From positions 24,443 to 88,442 of the forward strand of contig NZ_JWLD01000044.1 in the NCBI RefSeq assembly GCF_000813725.1: 64,000 nucleotides of DNA, given 5' to 3'. The number at the start of each line of letters is the position of its first letter. Positions within the stretch are counted from its first letter, which is position 1. Below are positions 57,569 through 64,000 of the stretch, piece after piece. Below the pieces are notes generated by a model. The model saw nothing but the letters and a program-made list of their open reading frames with translations. It did not search any database and was not told the DNA's origin. Position numbers and translations under genes: made by a program. The DNA is from Leisingera sp. ANG-Vp. GTDB lineage: Bacteria; Pseudomonadota; Alphaproteobacteria; Rhodobacterales; Rhodobacteraceae.

Positions 57569-58888
57569 ATGGCAAGGGATCACTTCATTTGGAAGGGGCT
57601 TGCGGGGGCGGCTGCCCTGCTGCTGCTGTCCGCCGGCACCCGCATCATCATGCAGCCTGAACCGCACATCCGGCCGGCCGCCGTTGTTGCCCCCAACGGC
57701 CAGGAGGCCCGGTCCACAGCCCTGATCGTGTCCGGATCCAACGGCTGGACCGGGGAATTGGCGGCCCGGGCGCAGCGCCTGTCGGAAATGCATACGCTGG
57801 TGATCGGTGTCGACGGGGCAGAGCTGCTGGCCCAGGCTGGCGACTGCGCTGCCGCCGCTCCGCTTCTGTCGGATCTTGCGCGCCGGATCCAGCAGCAGGA
57901 AGGCGCCCTGGCCCGCACCCCCGTGCTGACCGGCTTTGCTGAAGGCGCCGCCATTGCCCTGCACGCCGCCGATGCGGCGCCAGAACGGTTCAAGGGGCTG
58001 GTCACGGCCGGGTTCACTGCGCCGCAATCGTTGTGCGATGGCACGGCGCTGACCCAAGCGCAGCAGGGCAAAGCCCCGCTGCGCTGGCTTGACGTGGTGC
58101 AGCCGGACAGCTCATCGGTTGCCAAAGGTGTGGCCGGGGCAACTGTCGTGCTGCCGGAGCCCAGCCCCCGCCGGGCCTTCTACCAAAGCTACCTTCGCCT
58201 CGCAGGCACCGATCACGCCTTTGACACTCAGACCGAAGCCACAGGCTCCGGCCTCGACGGGCTGCCGCTCACCATCCATCAGGACAGCAGCGCTCCAGAC
58301 ACCGGCACCTATGCCATCTTCCTTTCGGGCGATGGCGGCTGGGCGAATTTCGACGAACAGATTGCCGACCGGCTGGCTGCCCGCGGAATTCCCGTGGCCG
58401 GCATATCCAGCCTCCGCTACATGTGGCAGGAAAAGCAGCCCGAGCAGATCGCTTCTGACCTGGTTCGCATCGATACCCACTTCCGCAATGCCTTTGGGCG
58501 CGACCGGGTCCTGCTGCTGGGATTCTCGCTTGGTGCAAACACCCTGCCGTTTGCCGCCGCCAGCCTGCCTGCCGGGGTGCGGGCAAGGCTGGCAGGGATC
58601 GGTTTGATTGCTCCGGAAACCCATACCGGATTTGAAATCGTGGTGGGCGGCTGGCTAGGCCAGCAAACCGGCTCGGTAGAAGTTGCACCTGCCATCGGTG
58701 CGCTTGCAGGCAGCCTGCCGCCGGAACGGGTGCTGTGCCTCTATGGCCGCAAGGAAACCGTCAGCGCCTGCCCCGTTGCCCGCCTGCCCGGCATGCAGCG
58801 GGTGGCGTTCGACGGCGGCCACCATCTGGGCAAGGATTATGACCGCATTGTGCGGACGCTCATAGCAGTAGCCGGGCACGATGGCTGA
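57569..58888 (+). CDS. AcvB/VirJ-type periplasmic serine hydrolase
   Basis: AcvB/AtvA proteins are periplasmic alpha/beta hydrolases; in Agrobacterium and Rhizobium they cleave lysyl-phosphatidylglycerol. The 439-residue product has an N-terminal signal/anchor (GAAALLLLSAGTRIIM) and a first half with TALIVSGSNGWTGELA. The VirJ-like second half has FLSGDGGWANFDEQIADRLA and the nucleophile elbow LLGFSLGANTLPF. GGHHLGKDYDRI gives the final His. Normally the LPG synthase gene lpiA sits beside it; none is visible here. ATG 57569 is chosen because the hydrophobic leader begins just after it. Confidence 0.85.
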   Translation: MARDHFIWKGLAGAAALLLLSAGTRIIMQPEPHIRPAAVVAPNGQEARSTALIVSGSNGWTGELAARAQRLSEMHTLVIGVDGAELLAQAGDCAAAAPLLSDLARRIQQQEGALARTPVLTGFAEGAAIALHAADAAPERFKGLVTAGFTAPQSLCDGTALTQAQQGKAPLRWLDVVQPDSSSVAKGVAGATVVLPEPSPRRAFYQSYLRLAGTDHAFDTQTEATGSGLDGLPLTIHQDSSAPDTGTYAIFLSGDGGWANFDEQIADRLAARGIPVAGISSLRYMWQEKQPEQIASDLVRIDTHFRNAFGRDRVLLLGFSLGANTLPFAAASLPAGVRARLAGIGLIAPETHTGFEIVVGGWLGQQTGSVEVAPAIGALAGSLPPERVLCLYGRKETVSACPVARLPGMQRVAFDGGHHLGKDYDRIVRTLIAVAGHDG

Positions 58889-59318
58889 CCGCTTAGCTTC
58901 CCTTCTCAGCCGCAGCATTGCGAAAGGCACGGGATCGGAAGCAGCCGGTTTTGGGTTTCAGCCCCCGCCCGTTCGCCAGATTTACTACTAAAATTCTAGT
59001 CTTTTAGCGGATCCGGTGCAGGTTCATTTGAGGCAAAACAGAGAAAGTGCATAACCTTTTGATTTTCATGCATTGTCGCATGCGAACCTCCATTTCGCAC
59101 CTCAGTTTCGCAGATCCAGCCGCTGAAAAAACCTGCGATATGCGGCATTCGGCTGCGATAAATGCCGCATATTCAGGCACTTCCGGCACAGTCGTTCCTT
59201 CCGCCAGGCCGGCATACATCTTCAATATTCACGATATGTTATCGTTTGCATGTAAAGGAACCAGCAGGGGCGGATCCCTTGCCGCTCCACGTGTTCTTTT
59301 TCGGTTGGGGAAAACAAA
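58889..59318. other. Chemoreceptor upstream region with a perfect inverted repeat
   Basis: About 430 AT-rich bases without a recognisable gene. ATATGCGGCATT at 59138-59149 and AATGCCGCATAT at 59161-59172 form a perfect 12-bp inverted repeat with an 11-base spacer. The pentamer TGCGA or its complement recurs nearby. The region probably holds the promoter of the chemoreceptor gene. Confidence 0.5.
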
Positions 59319-61487
59319 ATGTCTTTAAGATCGCAAATCCTCGCACTGATCGCGATCCCTCTCATCGCCCTGGCGGGTATTGGCGGGTTCAAGGCCTATA
59401 ACGACTGGGGGCGCTACCAGGCTGCCCAAATTACCCAGGCTGAGACCCAGGAATCCATAACCCTCCTAGAAGTTGTTCACTATCTGCAGGTCGAGCGCGG
59501 CCTCTCAGCTGTCTACCTGTCTTCAGGCGGTGAATCCGCCGGTGCAGATCTGGACAGCACAAGGGGCAAGGCAGATGCCGCCAAAAACATGGTGCCAATC
59601 TCCGCCGCCGACACGCTGAAACACTTGAACAGCCTGACTGCCCTGCGCCAATCTGTCTCCGCTCTGGAACTCAAGCCGGCCCAGATGGGGGCGCAGTACT
59701 CCAAGATCATCGCCAATATCCTGAAAGATGTCAGTGTACAGCTTCTGCATCAGAAAAACGCCGATCTCGCGCAGCTTAGCTCCGGCCTTGTCAGCCTGGC
59801 CTACGCCAAGGAAGCCGCAGGGCAGCAGCGTGCTGCAGGCGCCGGCGGGTTCGGCAACGGCAGCTTCAACCTGAAACTCTACAGGTGGTACACCCGCACC
59901 GGAGCTGTCGAAAAGCAGCTTCTTGACATTGCCGGGCTGGCCCTGACCCAGATGCTGCCCGGTCTGGAAATCCGCCAGGGCCTGGCGCCCACCGGCTTGC
60001 CGGGCATCCGCGAGCAGGTGCTTGAGGCCGGCCCCGGCGCCCCGGCTCCTGCCTACACGTCGCGGGACTGGTTCGACCGCGCAACACGCTGGGTCAGCTC
60101 GCTGCATGATGTGAACAAAATTGTCTCCACGGCAATGATCACCATGGCGCAGCAGGAAGCCCAGGACGCCCGCAACGCACTGATCCTTACCCTGGCCGCG
60201 GTTTCCGTCTCATTGATCACCAGCGCCGTCATCGGCCTGCGCCTGATCACCGCTTTCACCAAGCAGTTCAGCGCCCTGCAGTCGGATCTGGACAAACTGT
60301 CCCGCAAGGAATTCGACTTTGAACCGGCCTATCTGGAATCCAAGACCGAAGTCGGCAAACTCAGCCGTGCAATGGAACAGACCCGCGCCGCACTGGCAGA
60401 GGCGGAAGACGCGCTTGCCAATATCGAGGCCAGCCGCAAGGCCGACCGCGGCGCCGTTGTCGGCAAACTGGACGACCACCTCGCCCGCCTGTCGAACCGC
60501 GATCTGGAATGCACCATCGACGAGGCTTTCCCGGAGGAATACGAGGAACTGCGCCAAAGCTTCAATCGCACCGTGAGCACGCTGAAGGAAACCATCGAGC
60601 AGGTGATCTCCGCCACCGGCAGCATCCACAATGGCGCCACGGAAATCAGCACCGCTTCGGACGATCTGTCGAACCGGACTGAAAGCCAGGCTGCAACGCT
60701 GGAAGAAACCGCAGCGGCTCTGGAGGAGCTTACCGCCTCGGTCAAATCCTCGGCCGAAGGCGCGCGCAATGTGGAAACCACCATGGAGGAAGCCCGTCAG
60801 GAAGCTGAATCCAGCGGCAAAATCGTGCGCAAGGCTGTGGCCGCGATGACAGAGATTGAACAATCCTCGGCTAAAATCTCGCAAATCATCTCGGTGATTG
60901 ACGACATTGCCTTCCAGACCAACCTGCTGGCACTGAATGCCGGTGTCGAGGCCGCCCGTGCGGGCGAGGCAGGCAAGGGGTTTGCCGTGGTGGCTTCTGA
61001 GGTGCGGGCGCTGGCACAGCGGTCGGCGGACGCAGCAACCGAGATTAAGACCCTGATTGGCGACAGCTCCAAGCAAGTGAGCCAAGGCGTGGATCTGGTT
61101 GGCGAAACCGGCGAGGCACTGACCAGCATCGTTGACCGCGTCAACAACATCTCCGAACTGGTCTCCAACATCGCCGAAGGCGCCGCCGAGCAGTCAACCG
61201 GCCTCAGCGAGATCAACACCGGGGTCAGCCAGCTGGATCAGGTGACCCAGCAGAATGCTGCCATGGTAGAGCAAGCCACCGCGGCAGGCCACATGCTGCA
61301 TACCGACGCCAGCAAGCTGGCTGATCTGATGGGGCGGTTCAATATTGCCGGAGTGGCGGTTTCTGCCGGCAACAGAGCTCCGGCCGCAGCGCCTGCCGCC
61401 CCCAGCGCCCATGGTGATGACATGGATTTTGATGCCGCAGTGCCAATGCCGGCGCAGGCCGCCAATGCAAAATGGGACGATTTCTAA
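59319..61487 (+). CDS. Methyl-accepting chemotaxis protein with NIT sensor domain
   Basis: Membrane chemoreceptor that signals to CheA. The 722-residue product has helix 1 at about 5-25, then a periplasmic NIT-type (nitrate/nitrite sensing) all-helical domain (LLEVVHYLQVERGLSAVYLS). Helix 2 follows (ILTLAAVSVSLITSAVIGL, near 290), then HAMP and MCP signalling domains with the hairpin tip IISVIDDIAFQTNLLALNAG and VEAARAGEAGKGFAVVASEV. The C-terminus NAKWDDF resembles the CheR/CheB tether pentapeptide. The nitrate ligand is inferred from the domain only. GGGGA precedes the ATG. The gene is solitary. Confidence 0.93.
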   Translation: MSLRSQILALIAIPLIALAGIGGFKAYNDWGRYQAAQITQAETQESITLLEVVHYLQVERGLSAVYLSSGGESAGADLDSTRGKADAAKNMVPISAADTLKHLNSLTALRQSVSALELKPAQMGAQYSKIIANILKDVSVQLLHQKNADLAQLSSGLVSLAYAKEAAGQQRAAGAGGFGNGSFNLKLYRWYTRTGAVEKQLLDIAGLALTQMLPGLEIRQGLAPTGLPGIREQVLEAGPGAPAPAYTSRDWFDRATRWVSSLHDVNKIVSTAMITMAQQEAQDARNALILTLAAVSVSLITSAVIGLRLITAFTKQFSALQSDLDKLSRKEFDFEPAYLESKTEVGKLSRAMEQTRAALAEAEDALANIEASRKADRGAVVGKLDDHLARLSNRDLECTIDEAFPEEYEELRQSFNRTVSTLKETIEQVISATGSIHNGATEISTASDDLSNRTESQAATLEETAAALEELTASVKSSAEGARNVETTMEEARQEAESSGKIVRKAVAAMTEIEQSSAKISQIISVIDDIAFQTNLLALNAGVEAARAGEAGKGFAVVASEVRALAQRSADAATEIKTLIGDSSKQVSQGVDLVGETGEALTSIVDRVNNISELVSNIAEGAAEQSTGLSEINTGVSQLDQVTQQNAAMVEQATAAGHMLHTDASKLADLMGRFNIAGVAVSAGNRAPAAAPAAPSAHGDDMDFDAAVPMPAQAANAKWDDF

Positions 61488-61510
61488 ACCCGTTCCAGCA
61501 ACCAGAAATC

Positions 61511-61540
61511 AAAAAGGCCGGTCTCTGGACCGGCCTTTTT
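61511..61540. terminator. Bidirectional terminator between the chemoreceptor and ABC exporter genes
   Basis: AAAAAGGCCGGTC and GACCGGCCTTTTT pair perfectly with a TCTG loop. A and T tracts on both sides serve the two convergent genes. Confidence 0.92.
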
Positions 61541-61559
61541 GGCGCGTAGCCGCCGCGCG

Positions 61560-63389
61560 TCAGGCCGCGTCCCGATCCGCCTGCTGCCGCTGCCACAGCC
61601 GGGCATAGCGCCCCTCAAGGGCCAGCAGTTCGTCATGGGTGCCTGTCTCGGCAATCTCGCCCTGCTCCAGCACCACGATCCTGTCGGCCTCAGCAATGGT
61701 TGACAGCCTGTGCGCAATGGTGATCACCGTGCGCCCCTGCCCGGCCCGCGCCAGCGCCTCTTTGATCTCCTGCTCGGTGTCGGTGTCCAGCGCTGAGGTC
61801 GCCTCGTCCAGCAGCAAGACCGGCGGGTTCTTCAGCAATGTCCTGGCTATCCCCACCCGCTGTTTCTCTCCGCCCGACAGCTTCAGCCCGCGCTCGCCGA
61901 CCTGGGTGTCATAGCCCTCCGGCAGGCCCATGATGAAATCATGGATCTGAGCATCCCGCGCGGCCTGCTCAACCTCTGCCTGGCTGGCGCCGTCGCGGCC
62001 ATAGGCGATGTTGTAGCGGATGCTGTCGTTGAACAGCACCGTGTCCTGCGGCACCACGCCGATCGCCTGATGCAGGCTGTGCTGGGTCACCTCGCGCACG
62101 TCCTGGCCGTCGATCTTCAACGACCCGCCAGTCACGTCATAGAACCGGAACAGCAGCCGTCCGATGGTCGATTTGCCCGAGCCGGTGGAGCCGACAATCG
62201 CCACCGTCTCCCCGGCCTCTGCCTGCAGCGAAACCCCTTTAAGGATTTCCCGCTCCGGTTCATAGCCAAAGCGCACGTTCTGCAGCGTGATCTGCCCGCC
62301 GTCCACCTGCAGCGGACCGGCGCCCGGCCGGTCGCTCACATCGGCGGGCTGTTCCAGCAAGTCGAACATTTCACCCATGTCCACCAGGCTCTGGCGGATC
62401 TCGCGGTAGACGGTGCCAAGGAAGTTCAGCGGCACGGTGATCTGGATCATGTAGGCGTTGACCATGACAAAATCGCCCACGGTCAGCGCGCCCTTTTCAA
62501 CACCGATGGCCGCCATCACCATCACCCCGATCAGACCCGCGGTGATGATCACGCTCTGGCCAAAGTTCAGCGCTGCCAGCGAATAGGCAGTCTTCAGGGC
62601 TGCCTGCGCATAGCCCCGCATGGCCCCGTCATAGCGCGCCGCTTCACGCTCCTCGGCGACAAAATATTTCACCGTCTCGAAGTTCAGCAGGCTGTCGATG
62701 GCTTTCTGATTGGCGTCGGTGTCCTGCTTATTCATCTCCCGGCGCAGCTTCACCCGCCATTCGGTGACCGCAAATGTGAACCAGACATAAAGCCCGATGG
62801 TCACCGCCACCACCACCAGGTACCAGGCGTCGAACAGCACCGTCAGGATCACCGCCACCAGCGTCAGTTCCAGGATAAGCGGCCCGATGGAAAACAGCAT
62901 GAAGCGCAGCAGGAAGTCGACGCCCTTTACCCCGCGCTCGATGATCCGGCTCAGGCCGCCGGTCTTGCGGGTGATGTGATAGCGCATCGACAGCCGGTGG
63001 ATATGGGTAAAGGTCTCCAGCGCCAGCCGCCGCAGCGCCCGCTGCCCTACCGGCGCAAACACCGCATCCCGCAGCTGCTGGAAACCGGTGGTCAGGATCC
63101 GCGACATGCCATAGGCGACTGTCAGCCCGACCGCGCCCAGCATCAAGGGCGGCACGCCTTCATTCGCCAGGCTGTCGACCGCCCCCTTGTAGAGCATCGG
63201 CGTATAGACCGCGACCAGCTTGGCCAGCACCAGCACCGCCAGCGCCAGCACTACGCGGATCTTCACCGCGCGGTTGTCCTGAGGCCATAAGTAAGGCCCT
63301 ACTTTCCGCAGAGTGCGCAGGCCTGAGCGGCGCTCCTCTTCGGCGATATCTGCTTGCGTCGGCGCTGAGGCCTGGTCGGTCTGGGTCAT
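61560..63389 (-). CDS. Atm1/HMT1-type ABC exporter (ABCB family)
   Basis: Homodimeric half-transporter; bacterial Atm1 relatives export glutathione conjugates and aid metal detoxification, and mitochondrial Atm1 supports iron-sulfur protein maturation. The 609-residue product has six transmembrane helices (about 45-330), including the ITRKTGGLSRIIERGVKGVD coupling region. The ATPase has Walker A AIVGSTGSGKSTIGRLLFRF, the signature LKLSGGEKQRVGIART and Walker B PVLLLDEATSALD. The N-terminal 30 residues are acidic and polar. The substrate here is inferred only. It is convergent with the chemoreceptor gene. Confidence 0.92.
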   Translation of the reverse strand: MTQTDQASAPTQADIAEEERRSGLRTLRKVGPYLWPQDNRAVKIRVVLALAVLVLAKLVAVYTPMLYKGAVDSLANEGVPPLMLGAVGLTVAYGMSRILTTGFQQLRDAVFAPVGQRALRRLALETFTHIHRLSMRYHITRKTGGLSRIIERGVKGVDFLLRFMLFSIGPLILELTLVAVILTVLFDAWYLVVVAVTIGLYVWFTFAVTEWRVKLRREMNKQDTDANQKAIDSLLNFETVKYFVAEEREAARYDGAMRGYAQAALKTAYSLAALNFGQSVIITAGLIGVMVMAAIGVEKGALTVGDFVMVNAYMIQITVPLNFLGTVYREIRQSLVDMGEMFDLLEQPADVSDRPGAGPLQVDGGQITLQNVRFGYEPEREILKGVSLQAEAGETVAIVGSTGSGKSTIGRLLFRFYDVTGGSLKIDGQDVREVTQHSLHQAIGVVPQDTVLFNDSIRYNIAYGRDGASQAEVEQAARDAQIHDFIMGLPEGYDTQVGERGLKLSGGEKQRVGIARTLLKNPPVLLLDEATSALDTDTEQEIKEALARAGQGRTVITIAHRLSTIAEADRIVVLEQGEIAETGTHDELLALEGRYARLWQRQQADRDAA

Positions 63390-63453
63390 GGCTGTTCCTG
63401 GCTAGACCCTCAGAGATACTCACCCGATCACAGATTTGCGAGGGGCGCGCGCA

Positions 63454-63480
63454 AAAAACGCGCCGCAAGGGCGCGTTTTT
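63454..63480 (-). terminator. Terminator of the LysM gene
   Basis: AAAAACGCGCC and GGCGCGTTTTT arms around a short GCAAG loop. On the minus strand it lies 7 bases past the LysM-protein stop and ends in T5. Confidence 0.85.
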
Positions 63481-63486
63481 GTTTCG

Positions 63487-64000
63487 TTATTCAGGGATGG
63501 CAAATACCTGTCCCGGATAGATCAGATCCGGGTCCCGAATCGCGCCGCGATTGGCCTCAAACACCCGCACATAAAGGAAGCCGCTGCCGTATTTCTCTTG
63601 CGAGATGGCCCATAGCGTGTCGCCCTTCTGCACCGTCACCGCCCGTACCAGCGGCGCCGGCTGATCCGGCGTTTCATCCCCGTTCGGCTTTGGCAGCGCC
63701 TCGGGCGCCTCGCGTTTGAACGGCGTTTCCAGGCGGCTTACCACTGCACCGCTGGTCAGTTCGATTTCATCCAGCCGCAGGGTGTAGATACCCGGCTCAA
63801 CGCCCTCCAGCTGCCCGTTCCAGCGGCCATCGGCACCGGTTTCCAGCTCAGCCACCGGTGCATTGTCCACATAGATACGCACCCGCGACTTCGGCCGCGC
63901 CCGGCCTGTCAGCTCAACCCCGCCGGTGCCGTTATAGCTGATCGAATCCAGTGCCACCTCGTCGCTCAGCTCCGGATCGGCGGGAATCGCCGGCTGCACC
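63487..64000 (-). CDS. LysM peptidoglycan-binding domain protein (5' end outside window)
   Basis: Only the last 171 codons are visible. They encode an Ig-like or carbohydrate-binding-like segment (SYNGTGGVELTGRARPKSRV, IYVDNAPVAELETGADGRWN). A Pro-rich linker follows, then a C-terminal LysM domain (TVQKGDTLWAISQEKYGSGF, YPGQVFAIPE) that binds peptidoglycan. The protein is therefore expected at the cell wall in the periplasm. An apparent GTG at the very edge is within a longer frame, so it is not taken as the start. Confidence 0.88.
   Translation of the reverse strand, partial: VQPAIPADPELSDEVALDSISYNGTGGVELTGRARPKSRVRIYVDNAPVAELETGADGRWNGQLEGVEPGIYTLRLDEIELTSGAVVSRLETPFKREAPEALPKPNGDETPDQPAPLVRAVTVQKGDTLWAISQEKYGSGFLYVRVFEANRGAIRDPDLIYPGQVFAIPE

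Noticed and set aside
61941..63290. 449-codon frame antisense to the ABC exporter
   Set aside because: His/Gln/Arg-rich shadow of a gene with all ABC motifs intact.

Overview
The window is high-GC alphaproteobacterial DNA from the marine Roseobacter group (Rhodobacteraceae), probably near Leisingera, Phaeobacter or Ruegeria. The evidence is a DMSP lyase DddP carrying every catalytic residue I could check, a roseobacter-type porin, Hint-domain and RTX proteins, and a yajC-secD-secF/ccmABCDG gene run. Genus placement is inference from recalled families, not from a search.

Layout: 1-3.3 kb holds the 5' part of trigger factor, an outer-membrane porin and a small conserved-looking ORF. 3.5-8.2 kb is accessory: an IS5-family transposase remnant, a secreted glycoside-hydrolase/RTX protein, and a decayed prophage remnant (YqaJ-type exonuclease joined in frame to an integrase tail) lying against the 3' end of tRNA-Leu(UAG). 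8.5-30.6 kb is mostly backbone: Hint protein, NAD(P)H-hydrate repair genes nnrD and nnrE, glnB-glnA, TPR-sulfotransferase, YegD-like Hsp70, MltB-like transglycosylase, heme-dependent N-demethylase-like gene divergent from dddP, Nudix, alpha/beta hydrolase-OsmC fusion, purB, a FliG-like protein, a lipid A-type acyltransferase, DUF1223 and acnA.

30.7-37.0 kb is a second accessory block: a solute-binding protein, two paralogous ABM-like monooxygenases flanking an MBL-fold hydrolase, a Rossmann reductase, an HxlR regulator and a DOPA-dioxygenase-like protein, then an RTX gene broken by an in-frame TAG. 37.0-43.9 kb is one long minus-strand run, yajC-secD-secF-TSUP-Mth938-ccmA-B-C-D-G, joining Sec translocation to cytochrome c maturation. 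44-51.6 kb has a glutaredoxin, serS, a helix-hairpin-helix protein with a histone-H1-like tail, a fatty acid desaturase, der, bamB and a YfgM-like protein. 51.9-57 kb is an RND efflux pair. The right end holds a small exported protein, an AcvB/VirJ-type hydrolase, an NIT-domain chemoreceptor, an Atm1-type ABC exporter and a truncated LysM protein.

No complete new system stands out. The most promising items are the HxlR/ABM/DOPA-dioxygenase module, the secreted glycosidase-RTX protein, the degraded element at tRNA-Leu, the palindromic repeat inserted in frame in nnrE, and paired inverted repeats upstream of dddP, acnA and the chemoreceptor gene.
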